Source of the DNA: Anaerolineales bacterium
Lineage (GTDB): Bacteria; Chloroflexota; Anaerolineae; 4572-78; J111
NCBI GenBank assembly: GCA_020634935.1
Contig: JACKAT010000012.1
Coordinates: 1-64,000 of the forward strand
Reading direction: 5' to 3'
DNA: 64,000 nucleotides
In this document: positions 25,604-34,032 of the stretch, one piece after another
Layout of the letters: each line of letters opens with the position of its first letter
How positions within the stretch are numbered: position 1 is the first letter of the stretch
Position numbers and translations under genes: made by a program
Notes under the pieces: generated by a model
What the model was told of the DNA's origin: nothing
The model's database searches: none
What the model saw: the letters and a program-made list of their open reading frames with translations, nothing else

Positions 25604-26884
25604 CTATTTCCATGACCAAAAGCCAATCGTGCCCTCGTCAATAAATATCGGCGGCGTACCGCGCTGGGCCAGCGTATCGACCAGATAGACGCGTTCAACC
25701 CGATCCTTATCCTGATCACCATAGACTAAATAGCGACCATCCGGCGACCAGAACCGGTGGCTTTGGGCGTATTGGTCGAAGCTGCCTAATACGTAGCGCA
25801 TTTGATAGGAGGGGGTGAACACGTTGTAGCCACGCTCCACGCCGGTTGCCAAATCGACCACGCGCCATTGCAGCCAGGGTTCCTCGTAAGCCACTTTGTG
25901 CAAATAGGCTAACTTTTGCCCGTCAGGTGACCAGAAGAAGCCGTTGACGCGAAAGGTGTTGCCGGTCAGTTGGTGCGTCTCACCCGTTTCGACATCGAAA
26001 ATGTGTATCGGGCCGTAGAAAGGATCGGTCAGATTGCTGACGGCCGCGTAGGCGACCTGCCGGCCGTCAGGCGACCAGACAAAAGCGGTTTGGTAGCCGG
26101 CGTTCGTTCGCGCCACCGAGCGCAGTGGTTCGCCGAAGCTCTGAAGGGTGTCGTCATCTTCATCCGTAACCGCGGCCAGCCATTGGTCGCCTTGGGGCGA
26201 GCCGGCGGGAGCCAGAAACGAGGCAGGTAGGTGCGGGAGCGCTTCGATGTTATCGCGCTCGATATCGTATACGGCCAATCGCGCTTCAGGGTTGAAGCGG
26301 CTCGATCCGCCGGTATGCCATACCATCTGCTGCCCATCGGGCATCCAGCCGAAGTAAAAAGGCCGGCCTTGACTCAGGAAACGATCGTTAATCCGCTCCC
26401 CTTCTATATCCACTAAATGCAGGCCGATTTGCCCGGCTTCTTTTTCAATTAGATAGGCCAACTGCCGGCATTGCGGTCGATCCGGGCAGGGGACGGGCGA
26501 CCAATGTATATAAATGAAGAAGTGCTCATCGTCCTGAGCGATCACTCGCGGCGAGGCTCCCGGCGACTCGGTCACGTATAGGGTGCTGTTGGCCCGGTTA
26601 CCGATCCGTTCGACGCTGGCATAGGCCAACTGCCCATCCGGCGACCAGGCCACGCGGTGGTACGAAAAGCCCGTGTTTTCGGGTGGCACGGTGGCGTCGT
26701 CGGTAACGGCGATGATCTGGCTGCGGTCGGCGGTGGTGACGTAGACGTTACCGTCGCCGCCGAGGTAGGCCAGGCGGCCGCTTTGAGCGGCGGGTGGTTC
26801 CGTCGTTGAGGGTGGCGGGGTTTGGGTCTGGCAGCCTATCGTTATTAAGATAAGGCCAAGTAGAATAATTAGCTGTTTTGGCAT
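25604..26884 (-). CDS. TolB-like beta-propeller lipoprotein
   Basis: About 426 residues from the ATG at 26884; a GTG 15 bases upstream is an alternative and neither has a good ribosome site. Lipoprotein signal IILLGLILITIGC. The rest is built of WD40-like/PD40 blades with repeated WSPDG(R/Q) motifs (for example AWSPDGQLAYASV, VWSPDGRQVAYAA, FWSPDGQKLAYLH). TolB-like propellers mediate protein or ligand contacts at the envelope. Convergent with the MntA/HepT locus, 14 bp apart. Role unknown. Confidence 0.8.
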   Translation of the reverse strand: MPKQLIILLGLILITIGCQTQTPPPSTTEPPAAQSGRLAYLGGDGNVYVTTADRSQIIAVTDDATVPPENTGFSYHRVAWSPDGQLAYASVERIGNRANSTLYVTESPGASPRVIAQDDEHFFIYIHWSPVPCPDRPQCRQLAYLIEKEAGQIGLHLVDIEGERINDRFLSQGRPFYFGWMPDGQQMVWHTGGSSRFNPEARLAVYDIERDNIEALPHLPASFLAPAGSPQGDQWLAAVTDEDDDTLQSFGEPLRSVARTNAGYQTAFVWSPDGRQVAYAAVSNLTDPFYGPIHIFDVETGETHQLTGNTFRVNGFFWSPDGQKLAYLHKVAYEEPWLQWRVVDLATGVERGYNVFTPSYQMRYVLGSFDQYAQSHRFWSPDGRYLVYGDQDKDRVERVYLVDTLAQRGTPPIFIDEGTIGFWSWK

Positions 26885-26903
26885 GGAAATTGTATGCACT
26901 ATG

Positions 26904-27021
26904 TTTGCACTTTTTCAGAAACTCGGTTTTTGAGGCCTAATTGATAATCTTTCGAGGCAAAAAGCGCCTCTTTTTAACGCTAAAAAACCTGGTTTTTTGC
27001 CATAATACTTTAAAGTGCAAA
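26904..27021. repeat. Long-range inverted repeat and hairpins in an intergenic gap
   Basis: TTTGCACTTT at 26904 and AAAGTGCAAA at 27012 are perfect inverted copies. Between them are a GAGGC/GCCTC hairpin with TTTTT after it and the palindrome AAAAAACC/GGTTTTTT (26982-26998). The block lies just upstream of the TolB-like gene and may be its control region, but no clear promoter was seen. Confidence 0.5.
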
Positions 27022-27075
27022 GGTAGTGTGTATGGATTACGGGTAAGAAACTGTCCGTAAATAAGCTGCGAGCAT

Positions 27076-27195
27076 TCAGCTATCAGTGTTCAGCCGTCAG
27101 CTTGTCACTAATGGTAAACTATCGGGGTGGATTTGTAAATAAGTTGGGATCGTTCAGCCATTAGCTTGAGCTAAACAACAGAAGCTGATAGCTGA
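27076..27195. repeat. Inverted repeat TCAGCTATCAG / CTGATAGCTGA
   Basis: Perfect 11-base arms at 27076-27086 and 27185-27195, in a region of repeated CAGCT/GCTGA words. Resembles dispersed intergenic repeats of large bacterial genomes. No gene is seen in the 26900-27219 gap. Confidence 0.5.
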
Positions 27196-27219
27196 CCGCT
27201 AAGGGCTGACCGCTCACAC

Positions 27220-27786
27220 CTATTGACCAACCAAATTGGCCGTCTTTTGTTGGGGCGGTACATGTTCCTCAAACCAGGCATCGACGGTTTCCGGCACTAG
27301 TTCACCGATGATTTGCAGGGCGATGGTTCCGTCCGGGGCGATCACAAAGGTGCGGGGGAGCGCGCGTGCCTGATACATGGTCAGGGTGACATCGTCCGGA
27401 TTCATCAGGATGGGAAAGGCGATATCATGGTCATCAACAAATTTGGTCACGGTGGCGGCGGACTCGTTAAAGTTGACGCCGAGCACCACTACCTCGTATT
27501 CATCGGCCAGATGTTGGAGATACGGCATCTCTTTAACGCAGGGATGGCACCAGGTGGCCCAAAAATTAACCAACACCCACTGGCCTTCTAAGTCAGCCAA
27601 CGAGATCGTTTCGCCGGAGAGAGCGGTTAGCGTGAAGTTGTAGGCCAATTCCGGCTCAGCCGGCAGGTTGAGTTGACCAGCATTCGCCATCTGACCGCCG
27701 GTCGGGGTAGTAAAACGGGTGCTGACGAAGTACCCACCGGCCATGACCAGCAGCACAACAGCGATAATGATCACATTACGGCGCAT
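27220..27786 (-). CDS. TlpA/ResA-like membrane-anchored thioredoxin
   Basis: 188 residues. One N-terminal membrane anchor (about 4-22), then a thioredoxin fold with the redox motif WATWCHPC (Cys80, Cys83) and the cis-Pro segment ARALPRTFVI. Acts as a periplasmic/extracellular thiol-disulfide oxidoreductase. It is the last gene of the minus-strand sugar-transporter run, 17 bp after yjfF, so it is likely co-transcribed although its function is not obviously linked to sugar uptake. Confidence 0.88.
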   Translation of the reverse strand: MRRNVIIIAVVLLVMAGGYFVSTRFTTPTGGQMANAGQLNLPAEPELAYNFTLTALSGETISLADLEGQWVLVNFWATWCHPCVKEMPYLQHLADEYEVVVLGVNFNESAATVTKFVDDHDIAFPILMNPDDVTLTMYQARALPRTFVIAPDGTIALQIIGELVPETVDAWFEEHVPPQQKTANLVGQ

Positions 27787-27803
27787 AGGCTTCTCCTTTT
27801 TTT

Positions 27804-28850
27804 CTATGCGTCGGGTACCAACTCGGTTTCACCAACCGGAAGCCGGTCAGCCGACTTGTCGATGGATTTGGCGGCCAGCCGGGTGCGCCGGGCGGAGGCA
27901 AACGCGCTTTGCATCATGATAAAGAGCAGCGTTAACAACCCTACTACAATCTTCGTCCACCACGAGTTGAGCGTCCCCTGGAACATAATAGTGGTTTGGA
28001 TTAACCCCTGGATCAGCACGCCAAACACTGTGCCAGCCACATAGCCGACGCCGCCGGTAAGCTGCGTGCCGCCAATAACCACCGAAGCAATGGCATCCAA
28101 CTCCAAGCCATTGGTGTACAGGCCATAACCCGATAACATATAGACGCTAAAAACAACCCCGGCCAGCGCCGAACAAAAGCCGTTGAGGGTATAGACCAGC
28201 ACTTTGGTGCGGGCCACCGGCAGCCCCATCAGCAGCGCCGATTGTTCATTGCCGCCGATAGCGTATACGGTGCGACCAAATCGGGTAAAATGGGCCAGGT
28301 AAATAGCCGCCGCCAGCACGACCAAAAAAATGACCACGTTGATCGGGATAAACGTTTTGCCAAACAGCGGAATACGAAACAGGGATAACGTCCGGTAAAA
28401 GGGGTGTGAAATGGTAATGGCGTCGGTGCTGATGACGAAACACATCCCTCGGGCAAAGAACATCCCGGCCAGGGTGACAATAAACGGCTGGACCTTGAAA
28501 AACTGAATAATGCTGCCCATAACGGCTCCCAATAGCGTGCCGACCAGCAGCACCATGGGAATGACGACTAACGGGTGTAGCCCCCAATCTTCGCTTAGGT
28601 AGGCCGACAGCACGGTCGTAAAGGCAATGACGGCGCCGATCGAGAGATCGATCCCGCCCGATAGAATGACAAAGGTCATGCCGATGGAGGTGATTAGCAG
28701 GAAGGCGTTATCGATGAAGAGGTTGAAAAACACCTGCGGGTTAGAGAAGCCCCGGTAGCTAAAAAAGCCGTAGGCGTACAGTAAAAGGAACAGGCCAATT
28801 GTGACCAGCAGTGGCCAGAATTTGCGGTCGATCTTGAATTTTTCCATCAT
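27804..28850 (-). CDS. yjfF: Galactofuranose-type sugar ABC transporter permease
   Basis: 348 residues, about 9 membrane helices. Strong resemblance to the YjfF permease: GMTFVILSGGIDLSIGAVIAF near 55-80, and AIGGNEQSALLMGLPVARTK, the conserved cytoplasmic loop of sugar permeases of the RbsC family. Starts within the last 4 bp of ytfT. Together with ytfT it forms the pore for furanose sugar uptake (established for E. coli YtfQRT-YjfF). Sugar specificity here is inferred from the binding protein. Confidence 0.88.
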   Translation of the reverse strand: MMEKFKIDRKFWPLLVTIGLFLLLYAYGFFSYRGFSNPQVFFNLFIDNAFLLITSIGMTFVILSGGIDLSIGAVIAFTTVLSAYLSEDWGLHPLVVIPMVLLVGTLLGAVMGSIIQFFKVQPFIVTLAGMFFARGMCFVISTDAITISHPFYRTLSLFRIPLFGKTFIPINVVIFLVVLAAAIYLAHFTRFGRTVYAIGGNEQSALLMGLPVARTKVLVYTLNGFCSALAGVVFSVYMLSGYGLYTNGLELDAIASVVIGGTQLTGGVGYVAGTVFGVLIQGLIQTTIMFQGTLNSWWTKIVVGLLTLLFIMMQSAFASARRTRLAAKSIDKSADRLPVGETELVPDA

Positions 28851-29914
28851 GGCTGGACCCCCTTCTGCTCGAACAGTTTATCCATCGAGACTTTAACAAG
28901 CTCTGAATACAACAATACCACTGCCAGCACGACCAGAGCTTTGACCACCAACACCACTTCAGGCGGCACACCAAAGGCGTAAATGGTCGTGGTCATACTT
29001 TGAATGATTAGCGCACCCAGAATACTGCCCACCAGCGAAAATCGGCCGCCCGACATCAGCGTGCCCCCGATGACCACAGCCAGGATAGCGTCCAGTTCTG
29101 ACCATAAGCCGGCGTTGTTGGCGTCGGCGCTTTTGACGTTGGAGCTAATTAACAGACCAGCGATGCCGGCGCAAAAGCCGCAAAAGATATAGGCCAGTAG
29201 TTTGACGTTTTTCTCATTGATGCCACTGTAGAAACTGGAACTGGCATTGGTGCCGACCGACTCTACGAATAAACCCACGGAGGTTTTGCGCGAGATATAC
29301 CAGGCAAATAGGAACACAGCCGCCACAATGTACAGGCTAAAGGGTAGACCGAATAAGTACCCGCCGCCAATATAAAAGTAAGGTGAATAGTAGATGGTGA
29401 TGATCTGGCCGTTGGTAATTAACTGGGCGATGCCCCGACCGGCGACCATCAGCACCAGCGTGGCGACCATCGGTTGGATGTTGGCTCGCGAGACCAGGAT
29501 CCCGTTCCACAAGCCGCACACGGTAGCCGCAATCAACGGGATTAAAATAACCAGCCATAGGGGAGTTTGGGTGACGTCTTCAATCAACTTGTCTGATGTA
29601 ACCAGTTCGCGGCCCAAGGCCGGGTTGATCAACACCGCCGCCGCTGCGCCGGCAATGGCGATAATCGCCCCTACCGACAGATCGACTCCGGCGGTGGCAA
29701 TAACCATCGTCATGCCAATCGCCAGCAGCATCAACGGCGCTCCCCGGTTCAAAATATCGACCAGACTGCCAAACAGATGGCCGTCCTTGATCTCCAGTCT
29801 AAAAAAGCCTGGAGTAAAAAGGAGATTAAAGAGCATAATGAGCAGTAAGGCCACAACCGGCCAAAACAAGCTGTGGTGGCGCAGATCTTTCAACAGCGAT
29901 GTTGTCGGTTTCAT
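28847..29914 (-). CDS. ytfT: Galactofuranose-type sugar ABC transporter permease
   Basis: 355 residues, RbsC-family permease most like YtfT: APLMLLAIGMTMVIATAGVD then LSVGAIIAIAGA; SVGTNASSSFYSGINEKNVK is the cytoplasmic loop that contacts the ATPase. Gene spacing is 2 bp from the ATPase and a 4-bp overlap with yjfF, indicating one operon. Multi-pass inner-membrane protein. Confidence 0.88.
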   Translation of the reverse strand: MKPTTSLLKDLRHHSLFWPVVALLLIMLFNLLFTPGFFRLEIKDGHLFGSLVDILNRGAPLMLLAIGMTMVIATAGVDLSVGAIIAIAGAAAAVLINPALGRELVTSDKLIEDVTQTPLWLVILIPLIAATVCGLWNGILVSRANIQPMVATLVLMVAGRGIAQLITNGQIITIYYSPYFYIGGGYLFGLPFSLYIVAAVFLFAWYISRKTSVGLFVESVGTNASSSFYSGINEKNVKLLAYIFCGFCAGIAGLLISSNVKSADANNAGLWSELDAILAVVIGGTLMSGGRFSLVGSILGALIIQSMTTTIYAFGVPPEVVLVVKALVVLAVVLLYSELVKVSMDKLFEQKGVQP

Positions 29915-29916
29915 GG

Positions 29917-31431
29917 TTAACTCCCGGCAATAATCTGCATAATTTTCTTTTCTTCGAGTTCGCCCCCGGCCAACTCAGCTACAACTTCCCGGTCGCGCAG
30001 GACCATGACCCGGTGGCTGGTGCGCAACACTTCTTCCAACTCCGACGAGATGAAGATGCAAGCTTTACCTTCCTCGGCCAATTCCAGCACCAGCTTTTGA
30101 ATTTCAGTTTTGGCGCCAACGTCGATACCACGCGTGGGTTCATCCAGAATGAGCGTTTGGGGGTTAGTGGCCAGCCAGCGGGCCAAAATGACCTTTTGTT
30201 GATTGCCGCCGCTGAGATTTTTGACTAATTGATCAGCGTTGGGGGTGGCAATATTGAGCAGCTTGATATATTTGTCGGCGATTTCTGTCTGTTTTTTGGG
30301 CGACAAAAATTTAAACCAACCCTGACTGGCTTGCAAAGCTAGGACAATGTTTTCACGTACGGTCAAGTCACCCACAATACCATCGGCTTTGCGATCCTCA
30401 GGACAGTAGGCCATGCCTCGGTGAATGGAATTGAGGGGCGAAAATTTCTTGACTTCCTGACCGTCAAATGTCATCGTGCCGTGATCCGGGCTGTCAACGC
30501 CAAACAACAGGTTGGCGGTTTCGGTGCGACCGGCTCCCAATAGGCCGGCAAAGCCCAGTACCTCACCGGCGTGCAGCTCCAGATCAAATGGCTGAATAGA
30601 ACCGGTGCGGCCTAACTGATGAGCTTCTAAAAGCGGCTCTTGGGCAATGCGCTTACCGGTTTCATGCTTAAAGCGAGTCATATCTTCCAACTCATCCAGA
30701 CTACGTCCAATCATTTTTGATACCAGGTCCATCCGAGGCAGCTCGGCGGTGTCGTAAGTGCCGACTAACCGACCATTGCGCAGGACCGTCATCCGGTCGC
30801 TGATTTGATACACCTGATCAAGGAAATGGGTGATAAAAATGATGCCCAAACCTTCGCCTTTGAGCTTGCGCATGACGTCGAATAACTTTTCGGTTTCGCG
30901 GGCGTCGAGGCTGGACGTTGGTTCGTCTAAAATGAGGATTTTGGACGAAATTTCAAGGGCGCGGGCAATGGCAACCATCTGTTGCAGGGCCACCGGGTAC
31001 ATGCCTAAACTCTGGGTTACATCGATATCAATATCCAAACGGTCCAGAATTTGGCGGGCCTGGTGTTTGAGCTGCGTCCAGTTGATGCTGCCAAATTTCT
31101 TGGGCTCTCGGCCGATCAGGATATTTTCGGCTACCGATAAATTGGGGCAAAGGTTGATTTCTTGGAAAACAGTGCTAATTCCCAATTCTTGGGCGTGCAG
31201 CGGCGATTTAGCCAGAATTTCCTTACCGTCCAGCAGGATTTTGCCCGAATTCTGGCGCTCGACGCCAGTTAGAACTTTGATCAGGGTCGATTTGCCAGCG
31301 CCGTTTTCGCCCATTAAGGCGTGAATTTCGCCCCGACGCAGCGAAAAGTCTACATCTAACAAGGCTTGCACGCCTGGAAAATTTTTGCAAATTCCCTGCA
31401 TGAGCAACAGACTATCATTGGTGTTGGGCAT
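29917..31431 (-). CDS. ytfR: Galactofuranose-type sugar ABC transporter ATPase (two ABC domains)
   Basis: 504 residues, typical size of double-domain sugar ATPases. First half: Walker A GENGAGKST near 41-49 and Walker B ILILDEPTSSLD. Second half: degenerate Walker A GLLGAGRTE, intact signature LSGGNQQKV and TLILDEPTRGIDVGAK, the usual asymmetric layout of RbsA/MglA/YtfR proteins. It energises YtfT/YjfF. 197 bp separate it from ytfQ, and that gap holds a palindrome and a stem-loop that may lower its expression relative to the binding protein. Confidence 0.92.
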   Translation of the reverse strand: MPNTNDSLLLMQGICKNFPGVQALLDVDFSLRRGEIHALMGENGAGKSTLIKVLTGVERQNSGKILLDGKEILAKSPLHAQELGISTVFQEINLCPNLSVAENILIGREPKKFGSINWTQLKHQARQILDRLDIDIDVTQSLGMYPVALQQMVAIARALEISSKILILDEPTSSLDARETEKLFDVMRKLKGEGLGIIFITHFLDQVYQISDRMTVLRNGRLVGTYDTAELPRMDLVSKMIGRSLDELEDMTRFKHETGKRIAQEPLLEAHQLGRTGSIQPFDLELHAGEVLGFAGLLGAGRTETANLLFGVDSPDHGTMTFDGQEVKKFSPLNSIHRGMAYCPEDRKADGIVGDLTVRENIVLALQASQGWFKFLSPKKQTEIADKYIKLLNIATPNADQLVKNLSGGNQQKVILARWLATNPQTLILDEPTRGIDVGAKTEIQKLVLELAEEGKACIFISSELEEVLRTSHRVMVLRDREVVAELAGGELEEKKIMQIIAGS

Positions 31432-31478
31432 AATGAACCTCTTGTTGGGCTGGCCGGTTATCTTCTCTATTATTTAAT

Positions 31479-31504
31479 GTAGGCCAAACTTAAGTTTGGC
31501 CCAC
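31479..31504. repeat. 26-bp palindrome, copy A
   Basis: AGGCCAAACTTAAGTTTGGCC palindrome with one mismatch in the outer pairs, preceded by TTAATGT. A second copy at 35599 differs by paired changes that keep the symmetry. Confidence 0.7.
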
Positions 31505-31540
31505 CCTTTGCTTTTTGAGCAGATACCTGGCCGATTTACA

Positions 31541-31572
31541 AAGAAGCGGCGCTAAAATTAACGCCGCTTCTT
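31541..31572 (-). promoter_or_regulatory. Stem-loop between ytfQ and ytfR
   Basis: Perfect 11-bp stem (AAGAAGCGGCG / CGCCGCTTCTT) with a 10-base A/T loop, about 55 bases after the ytfQ stop. The U-run is weak, so it is probably an mRNA-stabilising or partial terminator element, as often found after binding-protein genes in transporter operons. Confidence 0.6.
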
Positions 31573-31627
31573 CTCAGGTGTTACATTCTAGCTACAATGC
31601 CATCAACTGTCAGTGAATGGCGAAAGC

Positions 31628-32653
31628 CTAGTACTTGCGTTCCGGCAGCAGCGCCTCGGCTTCCTCGGGATAGTATACGCCTTCTTCCGAGGGCACCCAT
31701 TTGGCGACTTCTTCGCCGTTCACCACTTTCAGCGCCAGTTCGTAGAACTGAGGACCGAGCAGCGGGTTACACTCAACGGTGCAGTTGAGTTTACCGGCAA
31801 TCATGGCCTCAAACGCGCCGCGTACGGCATCGACCGACACAATTTTGATGTCTTCGCCGGGCTTCAGACCGTATTCTTCAATGGCCTGGATGGCCCCAAT
31901 GGCCATATCATCGTTGTGAGCATAGAGCGCATTGATGTCTTTGCCGTAGCTCTTGAGGAAGGCTTCCATGACTTCTTTGCCTTTGGCGCGGGTGAAGTCG
32001 CCGGATTGGGAGGCAATAATTTCCATGTCGGGTTTGTCGGCGATGTATTCTCTAAAGCCTTTAGCGCGGTCATTGGCCGGGGCGGAGCCCACGGTACCGA
32101 CCAGCTCAACAATTTTGCCCTTACCTTCCAAAACTTTGTCCATGGCCTCGCCGGCGCGGCGGCCTTCTTCCACAAAGTCGGACCCAAGATAGGTGGCGTA
32201 CAGATCTTCCGGCACAGCGGCGCGGCGGTCAACCAGAATAACCGGGATACCGGCGTCCTTGGCTTCCTGAAAAACGGTTTCCCAACCGGTTTCAACCACC
32301 GGCGAAACCCCAATCACGTCCACTTGTTGGGCAATGAAAGAGCGAATGGCTTTGATTTGGTTTTCTTGTTTCTGTTGGGCATCGGAGAATTTGAGTTCAA
32401 CGCCGAGTTTTTCGGCTTCTTCTTTAATCGAGGCGGTGTTAGCGGTACGCCATTCACTTTCAGCGCCAATTTGCGCATAGCCAACAACCAAGTCTTCATA
32501 GGTTTTCTTATCAGAACTGGCGGGTTGGGCTTCGGCTTTGGCTTCTTCTTTAGGGGCTTCAGCAGGGGCGGCTGGGGCGGCGGCTCCACAGCCAATGACA
32601 GACAAAATTGTGGTTAAGGCCACAATAAACAACAGTACTTTCGATAACTTCAT
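31628..32653 (-). CDS. ytfQ: Galactofuranose-type sugar-binding lipoprotein
   Basis: About 341 residues from ATG 32653 (GGAG ribosome site 8-10 bases upstream); an in-frame upstream ATG was rejected. Lipoprotein signal LTTILSVIGC (Cys22) and an Ala/Pro/Glu linker, then a periplasmic-binding fold of the YtfQ type: VVGYAQIGAESEWRTANT, SFIAQQVDVIGVSPVVETGW, NALYAHNDDMAIGAIQAIEE. Captures the sugar for YtfRT/YjfF. A TTGACA hexamer lies about 95 bases upstream on the minus strand (32746-32751), but its -10 is poor. A close paralogue is at 32999. Confidence 0.9.
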   Translation of the reverse strand: MKLSKVLLFIVALTTILSVIGCGAAAPAAPAEAPKEEAKAEAQPASSDKKTYEDLVVGYAQIGAESEWRTANTASIKEEAEKLGVELKFSDAQQKQENQIKAIRSFIAQQVDVIGVSPVVETGWETVFQEAKDAGIPVILVDRRAAVPEDLYATYLGSDFVEEGRRAGEAMDKVLEGKGKIVELVGTVGSAPANDRAKGFREYIADKPDMEIIASQSGDFTRAKGKEVMEAFLKSYGKDINALYAHNDDMAIGAIQAIEEYGLKPGEDIKIVSVDAVRGAFEAMIAGKLNCTVECNPLLGPQFYELALKVVNGEEVAKWVPSEEGVYYPEEAEALLPERKY

Positions 32654-32998
32654 TGTCCTCACTCCTTCGTTAGAGAGCATAAAATGTGTTTTTTGATTTG
32701 ACCCCGGGGGAGATATAACTACCTCTAATTGTCCATTTTAAGCCCTGTCAACTCAATTATCAATGAAGTTTTATTAGGGGGTTGTTGATATTTATTTGAA
32801 GTTCAAATTAAAAGGGTGAATTATTTACGATGAAGGTTTAATTTTTTTCGATGGGGGAGAGTTTGTGGCGTTTGTGGGGGTTGTAGAGCCTATGGCGTTT
32901 GTGGCGTTTTTTGGTTAAAGAGGGAAGGATTTTGCTTAAGTGAGGGACGGTTCATATGAAGAGTATCCTAACTTTACTTATCTTAAGTGTGGTAGATT
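32654..32998. other. Gap between the two binding-protein genes
   Basis: About 345 bases with no gene. It is A/T-rich near ytfQ and contains GTGGCGTTTGTGG-type direct repeats at about 32870-32920. A possible -35 box for ytfQ (TTGACA on the minus strand) is at 32746-32751. Confidence 0.5.
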
Positions 32999-33991
32999 TT
33001 AATACTTGCGGGTGGGGAGCGTAGCCGCGGCGTCGTCAGGGAAGAAGACGGTTTCTTCTGATTTTATCCACTTAGGCACTTGCTCACCATTGGCCACTTT
33101 GAGCGCCAGCTCAAAAAATCGCGGCCCCAGCAGCGGGTTACATTCGACGGTGGCGTTGAGTTTACCGGCGATCATCGCTTCAAAAGCCAGCCGGGCGGCG
33201 TCAACCGAAACGATCTTAATATCTTGGCCGGGCTTTAAGCCGTATTCTTCGATAGCTTTGATCGCGCCGATGGCCATATCGTCGTTATGAGCATAAATGG
33301 CATCGATATCGGCCCCATATCGTTTCAACAATTCATCCATCACTTCTTTGCCTTTGGCCCGAGTAAAATCGCCGGATCGAGAAGCAATGATCTTCATGTC
33401 GGGATAATCCCCAGTTATTTGCCGAAACCCCGAATAACGACCATTAGCCGGGGCTGAATTAATGGTGCCGACCAGTTCCACAATGTTGCCTTGACCGTTT
33501 AATAAATTGACCATAATTCGGCCGGCCCGGCGGCCTTCTTCCTCAAAATCGGACCCGATGTATGTGACGTAAAAATTGTCTGGCACATCGGCTTGACGAT
33601 CGACTAAGATGATCGGAATAGCCGCGTCTTTGGCCTCTTGAAATACATCCCGCCAGCCGGTTTCGACCACAGGGGAGATGCCGATGACATCCACTTGCTG
33701 GGCGATGAAGGAGCGTACCGCTTTAATCTGGTTTTCTTGTTTTTGTTGGGCGTCGGAGAATTTCAATTCCACGCCTAACTGATCGGCCGCTTCTTTGATC
33801 GAGGCTGTGTTAGCGCTACGCCACTCGCTTTCAGCACCGATTTGGGCAAAGCCAACCACCAGGTCTTCGTAGTCTTTAGTCGGCTTCTCGGAGATAAATT
33901 CACGGGACGGGGCTGCGGCGGCGCAGCCGGTAAATATAACCAGGTAACCCAGGATTACTAGCCAATATAGAGAGGTAGACGAAATCCTCAC
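32999..33991 (-). CDS. YtfQ-like sugar-binding lipoprotein, possible sensor partner of the adjacent kinase
   Basis: 330 residues. Lipobox FTGC (Cys23). The binding fold is closely similar to YtfQ over its whole length (VVGFAQIGAESEWRSANT, QQKQENQIKAVRSFI, IYAHNDDMAIGAIKAIEEYG). It is closer to the histidine kinase (42 bp) than to ytfQ (345 bp). Since the transporter already has YtfQ, this copy may present sugar to the kinase, as known for XylFII with LytS (three-component systems). It could equally be a second uptake protein of different affinity. Lacks the Ala/Pro/Glu linker of ytfQ. Confidence 0.85.
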   Translation of the reverse strand: MRISSTSLYWLVILGYLVIFTGCAAAAPSREFISEKPTKDYEDLVVGFAQIGAESEWRSANTASIKEAADQLGVELKFSDAQQKQENQIKAVRSFIAQQVDVIGISPVVETGWRDVFQEAKDAAIPIILVDRQADVPDNFYVTYIGSDFEEEGRRAGRIMVNLLNGQGNIVELVGTINSAPANGRYSGFRQITGDYPDMKIIASRSGDFTRAKGKEVMDELLKRYGADIDAIYAHNDDMAIGAIKAIEEYGLKPGQDIKIVSVDAARLAFEAMIAGKLNATVECNPLLGPRFFELALKVANGEQVPKWIKSEETVFFPDDAAATLPTRKY

Positions 33992-34032
33992 GCAAAAAAT
34001 TATCCTTTCGGCCCAATCCTATCGGGCAGGTC

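Noticed and set aside
31613..32617. 334-codon plus-strand open frame opposite ytfQ
   Set aside because: Antisense shadow of the conserved ytfQ frame; Phe/Gly-rich translation typical of antisense reading.
32723..32751. Promoter for ytfQ on the minus strand
   Set aside because: TTGACA is perfect, but the -10 at a 17-base spacing is TTAGAG, too weak to list as a separate feature.
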